A DNA stretch of 64,000 nt. It comes from Tersicoccus solisilvae. GTDB lineage: Bacteria > Actinomycetota > Actinomycetes > Actinomycetales > Micrococcaceae. A program made the position numbers and the translations under genes. Location: the NCBI RefSeq assembly GCF_014643255.1, contig NZ_BMJI01000015.1, positions 1-64,000 on the forward strand. Direction: 5' to 3'. The notes under the pieces are model-generated. The model was not told where the DNA came from. It searched no databases and saw only the letters and a list, made by a program, of their open reading frames with translations. This document shows, one piece after another, positions 18,428-28,300 of the stretch (its first letter is position 1; every line of letters starts with the position of its first letter).

Positions 18428-19279
18428 ATGAGCGATCTCGACTGGCTTCAGGAGCAGCTCGGCGTCACGATCGACGCCGAGCTGCTCTCGCTTGCCCTCA
18501 CGCACCGCTCGTACGCCTACGAGCACGGCGGCATCCCCACCAACGAGCGCCTCGAGTTCCTCGGCGACTCGATCCTCGGCTTCGCCGTCACCGACTTCCT
18601 GTTCCGGGAGAACCCGGACCTCTCCGAGGGTGAACTCGCCAAGCTGCGCTCCGCCGTCGTGAGCACCCGGGCGCTGGCCAACGTCGCGCGCGGCCTCGGC
18701 GTCGGGGACCACATCCACCTCGGCCAGGGCGAGAAGATGACCAACGGCCGGGACAAGGCGTCCATCCTCGCCGACACCATGGAGGCCATCTTCGGCGCCA
18801 CCTACGTCGACCGGGGCATCGAGGTGGCTCGCGACCTGGTGATGCGCCTGGTCGGCCCGCTGCTCACGGACGCCGAGGCGCTGATGGCCAGCACCGACTG
18901 GAAGACCAGCATTCAGGAGTACGCGGCGTTGCGGCAGCTCAGCCCCGTCGACTACGACGTCGTCGGCGAGGGCCCCGACCACGCCCGCCGTTTCACCGCG
19001 ACGTTGACGATCGCCGGCGAGGTCTACGGCGTCGGGCGCGGGCACTCCAAGAAGGAAGCCGAGCAGGAGGCCGCGGCCGCCGGCTGGCGCGTGGCCGCCA
19101 AGCGCACCGCGGTGCTCGGCACCGAGAACGGGCACGGGCCGCGGCCCGCCGGCGCTGCTGCCGGTGCCGCCGGGAACCCGGCAGCGACCAACGGCCAGCG
19201 GTCCGCGGCGCGCGACGCCGCGCCCCACCCGGCCGCGACCGCCGACCTGGCATCGGCCGACGCCGAACCCGCTTCCTGA
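18428..19279 (+). CDS. rnc: Ribonuclease III
   Basis: RNase III cuts double-stranded RNA in rRNA processing and mRNA turnover. The 283-residue protein carries the catalytic signature ERLEFLGDS (residues 40-48), the second metal-binding segment DTMEAIFGA, and a C-terminal double-stranded RNA-binding domain (about 155-225, ending SKKEAEQEAAAAGW). The last 55 residues are an Ala/Gly/Pro-rich tail absent from typical 230-250-residue enzymes. mutM follows 18 bases later. Confidence 0.95.
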   Translation: MSDLDWLQEQLGVTIDAELLSLALTHRSYAYEHGGIPTNERLEFLGDSILGFAVTDFLFRENPDLSEGELAKLRSAVVSTRALANVARGLGVGDHIHLGQGEKMTNGRDKASILADTMEAIFGATYVDRGIEVARDLVMRLVGPLLTDAEALMASTDWKTSIQEYAALRQLSPVDYDVVGEGPDHARRFTATLTIAGEVYGVGRGHSKKEAEQEAAAAGWRVAAKRTAVLGTENGHGPRPAGAAAGAAGNPAATNGQRSAARDAAPHPAATADLASADAEPAS

Positions 19280-19297
19280 CCGGCCGGACCGCCGACC

Positions 19298-20254
19298 GTG
19301 CCGGAGCTACCCGAGGTCGAGGTCGTCCGCCGCGGGCTCGCCCCGTGGGCCGTCGGCCGGACCGTGACCGACGTCGACGTGGTCGACCCCCGGTCGATCC
19401 GCCGCCACCCGGGCGGCACCGAGGCCTTCACCGCCGCGCTGACCGGACGTCGGTTGACCGCCGCCGTCCGCCGCGGCAAGTTCCTCTGGCTGCCGTTGGC
19501 CGCTCCCGGCGCGGACGCTGAGCCGACCGCCCTCGTCGTGCACCTGGGCATGAGCGGACAGGTGCTGATCCAACCCGCGGCCTCGCCCGACGAGAAGCAC
19601 CTGCGGATCCGGCTGCGCCTCGATCCCGCGGCCGACGCACCCCCGAGCGACGGTCCCGAGCGCCAGTTGCGTTTCGTCGACCAGCGCATCTTCGGCGGCA
19701 TGCACGTCGACCGGCTCGTCTGCACCGAGGACGGCGCGCCGGGCGGGTCCGGCAGCGAACTGACGCTGATCCCCGCCAGCGCGGCGCACATCGCCCGCGA
19801 CCCCCTCGATCCGGCCTTCGACGTGGCCGCGTTCACCACCCGACTGCGGCGCCGCCGCACCGGCATCAAGCGCGCCCTGCTCGATCAATCGCTCATCTCC
19901 GGCATCGGCAACATCTACGCCGATGAGTCCCTGTGGCGGGCACGACTGCACTACGCCCGGCCCACCGAGACGCTGCGCCGGCCCGAGGTCGAGCGGCTGC
20001 TGGCCGCGTGCCGGGAGGTGATGGGCACCGCGCTGGACGCCGGCGGCACCAGCTTCGACGCGCTCTACGTCAACGTCAACGGCCAGTCCGGGTACTTCGA
20101 CCGGTCGCTCGCCGTCTACGGGCAGGCGGGCCGGCTGTGCCCGCGCTGCGCCGCGAACGGCCGGCACAGCGTGGTCCGGCGCGACTCCTTCATGAACCGG
20201 GGCTCCTTCACCTGCCCCGTGTGCCAGCCGAAGCCCCGCCGCGCCCGCTGGTAG
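19298..20254 (+). CDS. mutM: Formamidopyrimidine-DNA glycosylase
   Basis: Fpg removes 8-oxoguanine and formamidopyrimidines and nicks the abasic site. The mature N-terminus [12 protein letters not shown] gives the Pro nucleophile and catalytic Glu; the helix-two-turn-helix lies around [21 protein letters not shown]. The C-terminal zinc finger is CPRC-N21-CPVC, wider than the usual 16-residue spacing. At 318 residues it is longer than most homologues, with extra loops around residues 70 and 145. It starts with GTG 18 bases after rnc and ends convergent with oleD. Confidence 0.92.
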   Translation: MPELPEVEVVRRGLAPWAVGRTVTDVDVVDPRSIRRHPGGTEAFTAALTGRRLTAAVRRGKFLWLPLAAPGADAEPTALVVHLGMSGQVLIQPAASPDEKHLRIRLRLDPAADAPPSDGPERQLRFVDQRIFGGMHVDRLVCTEDGAPGGSGSELTLIPASAAHIARDPLDPAFDVAAFTTRLRRRRTGIKRALLDQSLISGIGNIYADESLWRARLHYARPTETLRRPEVERLLAACREVMGTALDAGGTSFDALYVNVNGQSGYFDRSLAVYGQAGRLCPRCAANGRHSVVRRDSFMNRGSFTCPVCQPKPRRARW

Positions 20255-20412
20255 GGCGCGTTCCGTCGGCTCCGGGCACGACGGTGCGACGGCGACATCG
20301 AGTGGGACGCCCGTGACCCGTGTGGCGTGCGCGCTGTCTCATGGGCCTCATCCGTCACACTCGCGGTAGCCCTTGCGCCGCCGCTGGCGGACTGTCCCCG
20401 CGTTCCGGCGGC
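20255..20412. other. Convergent gap between mutM and oleD
   Basis: This 158-base gap separates two converging genes. I see no convincing gene, strong hairpin or promoter in it. Confidence 0.6.
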
Positions 20413-21423
20413 CTAGCCGCCGTAGTGCGCCGCCAGGCGGGCCAGGCCGTCGTCGATGGTGACCGCCGGCGTCCAGTCCAGCACCTCGCGGGTGCGCCGC
20501 TGGTCGAACCAGTGCGCCGTGGAGAGCTGCTCGGCGAGAAACCGCGTCATGGGCGGCTCGTCGGTGCTGTCCTTCGGGAAGCGCCGGACCCGCCACGCCG
20601 CCTCGATCACCCCGCCCGCGGCCCGGGCGACCCGGCCCGACACGTGCCACGCCGGCTCCGGCACGCCCGCGGCCCGGCAGATGCCGCCGATCAGCTCGCC
20701 GACCATGCGCGGCTGCCCGTTGGTGACGACGAGGGCCTGCCCGTGCGCCTGCTCCATCCGGTGCAGCCCGGCGACGATCGCGGCGGCCGCGTTGTCCAGG
20801 TAGGTGGTATCGATCAGGGCGGCGCCGGCGTCCAGCAGCGGCAGCCGGCCGCGCCGGGCCCGGTCGACCACCCGCTCCACCAACTGGGTGTCGCCCGGTC
20901 CCCAGACGATGTGCGGCCGGATCGCGGTGACCCGGAACCCCGGGGCGTCGGCGGCGAGGGCGAGCAGTTCGGCGGCGGCCTTGGTGCGGGCGTAGTCGCC
21001 GCGGGCGTGCCGCGGGTCGGCCGGACCGGCACCGGCACCGACGAGGGACGTCCCGTGGTGGGCCACGGAGGGGGAGGAGACGAACACGACGTCGCCGACC
21101 CCGGACGAGCGGGCGGCGTCCAGCAGGGCGGCCGTCCCGTCGACGTTGACCGCGACGAACTCACGCGGGTCCCCGGCGAAGGACACCTTCGCCGCGAGGT
21201 GGATGACCGCGTCGACGCCGCCGACGGCACGCGCCAGGGCCTCCGGGTCGGTCATCGCACCGAGGACGTCGGCCGCGGCCGGTACCCGCGCCGGGCGGCG
21301 CTGGAACGTGCGGACCGTGTGCCCCTGGGCGACGAGAAGCCGCGCGACGGCGGAGCCGAGCAGCCCGCTGGCCCCGGTGACGAGCACCCGGCGGGAGCCG
21401 TGCCTGCCGGACCCGGCGCTCAC
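20413..21423 (-). CDS. oleD: OleD-like NAD(P)-dependent 2-alkyl-3-ketoacid reductase
   Basis: A 336-residue extended short-chain dehydrogenase. It has the Rossmann motif GASGLLG (residues 17-23) and the catalytic pair Tyr144/Lys148 in YARTK, with the SSPSV serine segment before it. In the olefin pathway OleD reduces the 2-alkyl-3-ketoacid made by OleA to the beta-hydroxy acid used by OleC. The assignment rests on family plus context: it directly follows oleBC, and its GTG start overlaps the oleBC stop by four bases (GTGA). It is last in the operon and converges on mutM. Confidence 0.85.
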   Translation of the reverse strand: MSAGSGRHGSRRVLVTGASGLLGSAVARLLVAQGHTVRTFQRRPARVPAAADVLGAMTDPEALARAVGGVDAVIHLAAKVSFAGDPREFVAVNVDGTAALLDAARSSGVGDVVFVSSPSVAHHGTSLVGAGAGPADPRHARGDYARTKAAAELLALAADAPGFRVTAIRPHIVWGPGDTQLVERVVDRARRGRLPLLDAGAALIDTTYLDNAAAAIVAGLHRMEQAHGQALVVTNGQPRMVGELIGGICRAAGVPEPAWHVSGRVARAAGGVIEAAWRVRRFPKDSTDEPPMTRFLAEQLSTAHWFDQRRTREVLDWTPAVTIDDGLARLAAHYGG

Positions 21424-24098
21424 GGCGCGGACACCCGCTTCCCGGCCAGGACGTCGGCTGCCCAGCCGGCCAGCGCGGTGCGGTCCACCTTGGAGTTGTG
21501 CCGGATGTCGGTGGGCAACCGGCGCACCTGCAGCACGGCCGCGAGGTCGAGGTGGGGGAGTACCGGGGCGAGCGCCGAGCGCAGGGCCTGCGCGGTGTGC
21601 CGCGGCGCGGGCCCGTCCGTGCGGGCGCCCGGGTCGGTCTCGACGACGGCGACCGCGACCTGCGCACCCGCCGGGCCGACCCCCACCAGGGCGGTGCGGG
21701 CGACGCCGTCGACGGTGGACATCCGCTGCTCGGCCTCGACCGGCGTGACGGGTCCGGCGCTGGTGCTCAGGACGTGCTGCAGCCGCCCCTCGACCCACAG
21801 TCGGCCGGCCGCGTCGAGGTGGCCGACGTCGCCGGTGCGGTGCCAGCCGCGATCGAACGCCGCGGCCTCGGTCCGGTACAACCGGTCGTAGTGGTCCTTG
21901 ACGTGCGGGGCGGCGACGAGGATCTCACCGGACACGCCCGGGACGCCGGACGGGTCGCCGACGGGTGAGCCGGCCGCGTCGAAGGCGCTGATCGCGACAC
22001 GCGCACCCGGCACCGGCGTGCCCACGCAGACCCCGTTGCCGGCGCCCGTCACTGTACCGGCGGAACCGGGAGCGACCAGCGCGTCGGCCGCGGCGGCCCT
22101 GATCCCGGGCAGGTCGATGTCCGTGATCGGCAGCGCCTCGGTCATGCCGTACGGGGTGTGCAGCCGGGCGTGCGGCACGAGCGCGGCGACCGCGGTGAGC
22201 AGCGGTTCCCCGATCGGGGCGCCGGCGGACAGGAGCAGGTCGACCCGGGCGAGGGTCTCCCGCTGGACGCCGTCGAGCCCCTCGGCGGTCGCGAGCACGT
22301 TGACCAGCGCGGCGGGGGAGGCGAACACGGCGGTCGCTTCGACGGCCGCGGCCGCGTCGGCCAGCGCGGACGCCGTCAGCGTCGCCGGCGCGGTCACGTC
22401 CATGGCCGGGCTCACCGACGTCGCGCCCAGCGCCGGCCCGAGCAGCGCGAACGGCGCGAAGGCGGCCACCAGCGCGGTGCCGGGGGCGAGGCCGTAGGTG
22501 GTGGACACCGCCCGGCACATCGCGGCGAGCTGCCGGTGCGTGTAGGCGACGCCCTTGGCCGGTCCGGTGGACCCGGAGGTGAACAGGATCGCGGCCGGAT
22601 CGTCCGGCTGCGGCTCGTGACCCGGATCCGCCGGTGCGGGCGCCGCGTCCCCGGCGGCGAGCACCTCGGCGAGGCTGTGGTCCACGCCGAGCACCCGGCG
22701 GGTCACCGGGTCCGGGGTGCGCATCGCGATCCGCCGGCCCGGCCAGCCGAAGGCCCGGGCAGCGACGAGGGCGCGGTCGATGCCGATCACCCAGTCCGGC
22801 CCGGCGCCGCGCACGGCGCGGGAGAGCCCGCGGGGGCCGAGGCCGGCGTCGGCGACGACGATCACGGCGCCCAGCCGCAGGCTCGCGTAGATCAGGCAGG
22901 TCAGGTCGATGCCCGGAGGCACCAGCAGACTGATCCGGTGCCCGGGGCGGACGCCGACGGCGAGCAGGCCGCGGCGCAACCGGTCGACGCGGGCGGCCAG
23001 GGCGTCCCAGCCCAGGCGCGCAGCCGTGCCCCCGGGGCCGCCCATGTCGACGACCGCGGTGGCGGTGTCGTCGGCCCGTTCCTCGAGGGTCGCCCACAGG
23101 GGCCGGTGGTCGCGGTCGGCCAGGGTCAGGCGGGACCCGCGCCCCTGGTCGGTGTCGGGGCGGTCGGCCGGCAGTCGGCGGTCGAGCCAGTCGAGGACCG
23201 TGGCGGCGACCGGGGCGTCCTCGATGACGAGATGGCCCGCGCCCTCGAACCGGTGGACGTCCGCGTGCGGGAGCCGGTCGATCAGGTCGCGCAGGTACCG
23301 GTCCGAGAAGATCGGGTCCTCGGGTCCCCAGAGCATCAGCGCGGGCACGGTCAGGGCGCGGATCCCCTCCGCGATCCGGTCCAGCTCCGGGAAACTCGGG
23401 GTGCCCGCGTCGACCGGGATGTCGGCGACGAACTGGCCGACACCACCGCGGCGGCGGGTGTGCCGGTACGGGGTCCGGTAGGCGCGGCGGACGGCCGGGT
23501 CGAGGGCCGGCCGGGCGAGGCCGAGGGTGACGTCGATGAACGCCGTCGTGCCCACCGTGCCGGGCCGGTGCACGGCCGGGTGCAGCGCCAGCCGCAGCGG
23601 CCACGGGATCGGCGTGCCGGTGGGCTGGTGGACCGCGGTGTTGGTCAGCACGACGCCGGCCAGCAGGTCGGGGTGGTCCAGGGCCCAGCCGAGGCTGATG
23701 CTGCCCCCCCAGTCGTGACCCACCGTGACGACGGGCCCGGTCACCCCGAGCGCGTGGGTGAGGTCCCCGAGGTCGGTCACGCGGTCCGCGAGCCGGCGCG
23801 GGCCGGTGCGGGCGGAGAGGCCCATGTCGAGCTGGTCGACGGCGATCACCCGCCAGGGGCCGCCCTCCTCCGCGGTGCGGCGGGCGGCCGGCTCGAGGAG
23901 GGAGCGCCACAGGTAGCTCCACGTGGGGTTGCCGTGCACGCACAGCAGGGTGCCGGCGGGTTCGACGTCGGCGGGCAGCAGGGCGGCATTGTCGAGCACG
24001 TGCCAGCGGTGCACGGCACCGGCGTCGACGGCGGCGGAGGAGGTGACCGGCAGGTACCGGGAGCAGCCCTCCGGTACGCCGGGCCAGGCGGATGTCAC
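21420..24098 (-). CDS. oleBC: OleBC fusion: beta-lactone decarboxylase plus beta-lactone synthetase
   Basis: An 892-residue fusion. Residues about 1-315 are an alpha/beta hydrolase of the haloalkane-dehalogenase type (OleB): oxyanion segment HGNPTW (55-60), nucleophile Asp129 in GHDWGG, WGPEDPIF (258-265) and catalytic His289 in GAGHLVIED. Residues about 330-892 are an AMP-ligase (OleC): FTSGSTGPAKG (506-516), TPYGMTE, the GWHRTGDVG hinge and Lys870 near the C-terminus. OleC turns a beta-hydroxy acid into a beta-lactone; OleB decarboxylates it to the cis-alkene. The GTG start overlaps the oleA stop by four bases. Such fusions are known from Micrococcus-type actinobacteria. Confidence 0.9.
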   Translation of the reverse strand: MTSAWPGVPEGCSRYLPVTSSAAVDAGAVHRWHVLDNAALLPADVEPAGTLLCVHGNPTWSYLWRSLLEPAARRTAEEGGPWRVIAVDQLDMGLSARTGPRRLADRVTDLGDLTHALGVTGPVVTVGHDWGGSISLGWALDHPDLLAGVVLTNTAVHQPTGTPIPWPLRLALHPAVHRPGTVGTTAFIDVTLGLARPALDPAVRRAYRTPYRHTRRRGGVGQFVADIPVDAGTPSFPELDRIAEGIRALTVPALMLWGPEDPIFSDRYLRDLIDRLPHADVHRFEGAGHLVIEDAPVAATVLDWLDRRLPADRPDTDQGRGSRLTLADRDHRPLWATLEERADDTATAVVDMGGPGGTAARLGWDALAARVDRLRRGLLAVGVRPGHRISLLVPPGIDLTCLIYASLRLGAVIVVADAGLGPRGLSRAVRGAGPDWVIGIDRALVAARAFGWPGRRIAMRTPDPVTRRVLGVDHSLAEVLAAGDAAPAPADPGHEPQPDDPAAILFTSGSTGPAKGVAYTHRQLAAMCRAVSTTYGLAPGTALVAAFAPFALLGPALGATSVSPAMDVTAPATLTASALADAAAAVEATAVFASPAALVNVLATAEGLDGVQRETLARVDLLLSAGAPIGEPLLTAVAALVPHARLHTPYGMTEALPITDIDLPGIRAAAADALVAPGSAGTVTGAGNGVCVGTPVPGARVAISAFDAAGSPVGDPSGVPGVSGEILVAAPHVKDHYDRLYRTEAAAFDRGWHRTGDVGHLDAAGRLWVEGRLQHVLSTSAGPVTPVEAEQRMSTVDGVARTALVGVGPAGAQVAVAVVETDPGARTDGPAPRHTAQALRSALAPVLPHLDLAAVLQVRRLPTDIRHNSKVDRTALAGWAADVLAGKRVSAP

Positions 24099-25120
24099 CA
24101 GGCGATCTCCAGCATCGCCGTGTTCAGGCCGGAGCCCACTCCCATGCACAGCACCCGGTCCCCGGCGTTGAGCGTCTGCGACTCCGTGGCCAGGGTCATC
24201 GGCAGGGACGCCGGACCGACGTTGCCCCAGGTCGGGAAGGTCATCGGCACCCGCGACTTGTCCAGCCCGACGGCCTCGATGATGGCGTCGGTGTGGATGG
24301 TGCTGACCTGGTGGGTGACGTAGCGGTCCATGTCGGTCCAGTCCCACCCGTGTTCGTGGGCCTCGCGCCAGGCGTCGGTGACGAGGGCGAGACCGCCCTT
24401 GAGCAGACCCCCGTGGTCGGTGTACATGCCGCCGACCCCGCCCACACACAGCTCGTGGTGCTCGCTGCCGGCACGGGAGACGCCGCCGACGATCCGATGG
24501 GAACCGGGGTGCGCGTCCGCGGGGCCGAGGACCGCGGCCGCGGCGCCCGAGCCCAGCGTGAGCGTGGCGAACTCGCGGTTGAAGTCGGCCCGCGTGGCGT
24601 CCGGGCCGTTCAGCCGCTCGATGGTGGCCTCCTGCGTGGCCTGCGCGTCCTCGCCGTTGACGATGACGGCGTACTGGATCTGCCCGGCGTCGATCATGTT
24701 CGCCGCGAGGGAGATGCCGTTGACGAAGCCGAGGCACGCGTTGGCGACGTCGAAGTTGAGGGCCGAGGACGGCAGGCCGAGCCCGTGGTGGATCTTCACG
24801 GCGACGGACGGCTCGAGGTTGGCGCGCGTGACCGACGTGTTGATCAGCAGGCCGACCTGGCCGGGCTCGATGCCGGCGGCGGCCAGGGCCTTCGCCCCCG
24901 CCTCGGTCGCGGCGTCGTCGAACGCGGTGCCCGGGGCCCACCAGCGGCGTTCCCGGATGCCGGCCACCCGTTCCAGCAGCTTGCGGGAGAGCCGCAGGCG
25001 CTTGAGCGCCCCCGCGAGCCGGTCGTCGAACTCCGTGCTGGGGACCACCACGGGCGCCTCGATGCTCGTGACGGAGAGCAGGGCGGTGTTGCGGTGGAGG
25101 AAGGTAGCGTTGCCGGTCAA
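24095..25120 (-). CDS. oleA: OleA-like acyl-CoA head-to-head thiolase
   Basis: A thiolase-superfamily enzyme of 341 residues that condenses two acyl-CoAs into a 2-alkyl-3-ketoacid, the entry step to long-chain olefins. Active-site residues match OleA: Cys129 in NACLGF, His270 in THQVS, Asn300 in GNVGPAS and Glu103 in TRANLEPS, the glutamate that sets OleA apart from FabH. The TTG at 25120 is preferred because homologues, as I remember them, begin TGNATF-HRNTALL; the frame stays open to an ATG at 25270 but that stretch looks non-conserved. oleBC overlaps its end, forming one operon. Confidence 0.88.
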   Translation of the reverse strand: MTGNATFLHRNTALLSVTSIEAPVVVPSTEFDDRLAGALKRLRLSRKLLERVAGIRERRWWAPGTAFDDAATEAGAKALAAAGIEPGQVGLLINTSVTRANLEPSVAVKIHHGLGLPSSALNFDVANACLGFVNGISLAANMIDAGQIQYAVIVNGEDAQATQEATIERLNGPDATRADFNREFATLTLGSGAAAAVLGPADAHPGSHRIVGGVSRAGSEHHELCVGGVGGMYTDHGGLLKGGLALVTDAWREAHEHGWDWTDMDRYVTHQVSTIHTDAIIEAVGLDKSRVPMTFPTWGNVGPASLPMTLATESQTLNAGDRVLCMGVGSGLNTAMLEIAW

Positions 25121-25374
25121 ATCACGAGCTTTCGTCGTCTGGAGCTGGCTGGAGCAGCGCGGCCCGCAGCGTCGCCGGAGCCACGCCCCGGGGGGACGCG
25201 GCCCACGCCGGGCCTGGTGGACGCGACACGAGTCTCTACCACTATGGACCGTCACCGCCCCTGCCTGCATATGCGCCTCCGTGAATACTATCCGTGCTTA
25301 CCGATACGCTGGACCCCAGCGCGGCCGGATCCGGTGCGCCATCTCACCCCTGGTGCGGCGACGGGAGGGCCACG
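25121..25374. promoter_or_regulatory. Divergent promoter region of ole operon and smc
   Basis: This 254-base region must carry both outward promoters. For smc, TACTAT (25286-25291) is a good -10 with no clear -35. For ole, GAAAGCT (minus strand) lies six bases before the TTG start, which may mean a leaderless mRNA. GCATATGC (25267-25274) is a perfect 8-base palindrome. None is tested. Confidence 0.4.
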
Positions 25375-28300
25375 GTGCACCTGAAGACGCTCACGGTGCG
25401 CGGCTTCAAATCGTTCGCGTCGGCGACCACGTTCCAGTTCGAACCGGGCGTCACCGCCGTCGTCGGGCCCAACGGATCGGGCAAGTCGAACGTCGTCGAC
25501 GCCCTCGCCTGGGTGATGGGGGAGCAGGGCGCCAAGACCCTGCGGGGCGGCAAGATGGAGGACGTCATCTTCGCCGGCACCTCCGGCCGGCCGCCGCTGG
25601 GCCGGGCGCAGGTGTCCCTGACCATCGACAACACCGACGGCGCCCTGCCGATCGAGTACACCGAGGTCACCATCTCCCGGACCCTGTTCCGGTCCGGGGG
25701 CTCCGAGTACGCCATCAACGGCGCCACCTGCCGGCTGCTCGACATCCAGGAACTGCTCTCCGACTCCGGGCTCGGCCGGCAGATGCACGTCATCGTGGGC
25801 CAGGGCCAGCTCGACGCCGTGCTGCACGCCACCGGGGAGGACCGCCGCGGGTTCATCGAGGAGGCCGCCGGCATCCTCAAACACCGTCGCCGCAAGGAGA
25901 AGACGGTCCGCAAGCTCGAGGCGATGCAGGCCAACCTCACCCGGCTCACCGACCTCACCGGGGAGATCCGGCGGCAGCTGACCCCGCTCGGCAAACAGGC
26001 CGCGGTCGCCCGCCGCGCCCAGCAGGTCCAGTTCGAGGTCCGCGACGCGAAGGCCCGGCTGCTCGCCGACGAGCTCGTCACCCTGACCGAACGCCTCGCC
26101 ACCGACCTGGCCGACGAGGAGGCCATGCGCGCCCGCCGCGCCGAGCTGGAGACCGGGCTCGAGGCCGGCCGGGAACGGCAGGGCGAACTCGAGGCGGCGG
26201 CAGCCCGGGCCACGCCGGCCCTGAACGCCGCCCGGGACACCTGGTACCAGCTCTCCTCCCTGCGGGACCGGTTCACCGCGCTCGCCCAGCTGGCCGAGGA
26301 GCGCCGCCGGCTGCTCGGCAGCGCCGAAGCGCCCGCTCGCAGCGGCCGGGACCCCGAGCAGCTCGAGCAGCAGGCCGCCGCCGTCCGCGCCGAGGAGACC
26401 GAACTCGGGCGGGCGCTGGAGGCGGCCCGTGGGACGTTGACCGCGGCGCTCGACGCCCGTGCCCGCGCCGAGGCCGACGCCGCCGCCGAGGACAAACGCC
26501 TCACCGCCCTGATGCGCGCCGCCGCCGACCGGCGGGAGGGCATCGCCCGGCTCACCGGGGCCGTCGGAGCCGCGCGCACCCGCGTCGAGTCCGCCGAGGC
26601 GGAGCTCGGCCGGTTGCGGGAGATGATCGCCGACGCCACGGCCCGCGCCGAGGGTGCCCGCTCCGAGTTCGCCGCCCTGGAGGGCCAGGTCGCCGGGGTC
26701 GAGGAGGGGGAGGAGGGCCTGGACGCCGCGTACGAGCAGGCCAGCGCCCGCGTCGAGCAGCTGGAGGCGGAGCTGGAGACCGCCCGGCAAGAGGAGCGCG
26801 ACGCCGAGCGCGAGCGGGATGCGCTCACCGCCCGGATCGAGGCGTTGCAGGTGGGCCTGGACCGCCGTGACGGCGCGGAGACCCTGCGCGGTGCCGTGCT
26901 CGAGGGGCGGCTCGACGGGGTGGTCGGCGGCGTCGCCGAGCTGGTCGGGGTGGCCCAGGGCTACGAGCCGGCCATCGCCGCCGCCCTGGGCGCCGCCGCC
27001 GAGGCGCTCGCCGTCACCGACCACGAGGCCGCCGAGCGGGCCCTCGACCTGCTGCGCGAGCGGGACGCCGGCCGGGCCGACCTGCTCATCGACGACGCCC
27101 CCGCCCTGCCGTCGCTGCTGCCGGCCGACGCCGCCCTGCCCGCGGGCGCGACCCGTGCCACCGCGCTGATCCGCGCCGACGAGGCGCTGGGCAGCACGCT
27201 GGACAGCCTGCTCGCCGACGTCGTGGTCGTGCCCGACGCCCGGGTCGGCGCCGCCGTGCTCGCCGCACACCCGCGCGCCCGGGTGGTGACCGAGGACGGC
27301 GACGTGTTCACCGCCGTCAGCGCCCACGGCGGCGCCGCCAGCGAGGCCAGCCTCATTGAGCTGCAGGCGGCGATCGACGAGTCGCGGACCGCGCGCGACG
27401 CCGCCACCGCCCGCTGGGAGCAGGCCCGCTTCGCCCAGTCCGGCATCACGGCACGGCTCGCCGACGCGAAGACCGAGGCCGACGCCGCGCTGGACGACCT
27501 GCACACCTCGGACGCCCGGCTCGCCGCCGTCGCCGAACGGCTCGCCGGCTTCGGCTCCGCGATGCGGTCGGCCGAGGCGGAGCGCACCCGGCTGGACGCC
27601 GCCGTCGAGACGGCCCGCGCCACCATCGAGCGGGAGCAGGCCGCCCTGGCCGCGGCGGCCGACCGGCTGACCGCCGCCCGGGAGGCGCCCGAGGAGGCCG
27701 CGGAACCGGACACCGACCGCCGGGACGAGCTCGCGGCCGCGGCCACCGCCGCCCGCGCCGCCGAGATGGAGGCGCGGCTGAGCGTGCGCAGCACCGAGGA
27801 GCAGCTGACCTCGTGCAGCCAGCGGGCCCAGTCCCTGGAGCGGGCCGCCCGCACCGAGAAGGCCGCCCGGGCCGAGGCGGAGCAGCTGGCCCGCCGCCGC
27901 CGATACCAGGCGGGCAAGGCGCTCGCCGTCGGGTCCGCCGCCGTCGTCGTCGCCGACCACGTGACCGTCTCCCTCGAGTTGGCCGCCGCCGCGCGGGACG
28001 CGGCCGAGCAGACCCGCGCCCGGCTGGACGCCGACCTGACCGAGATCCGCGGCGGCAACGAGGACATCGGCCGGGAACTCGCCCAGCTGGTGGACAGCGT
28101 GCACCGGGACGAACTGGCCCGGGAGCGGCAGCGCGCGGCGATCGAGGCCCTGCAGAACCGGGCCGCGGACGAGCTCGGCCTGAGCGCCGAGAACCTGATC
28201 GCGGAGTACGGGCCGGAGGTGCCCGTGCCGGTCACGGCGCCGGTCGAGGACAAGTGGGCCGACCTCGGGCCGGCGACCGTCGAGACGGTGCCGTTCGTCC

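Noticed and set aside
20320-21891. A 523-codon plus-strand frame across oleD and the end of oleBC
   Set aside because: Low-complexity Arg/Gly/Val content without motifs; the minus-strand enzymes have complete active sites.
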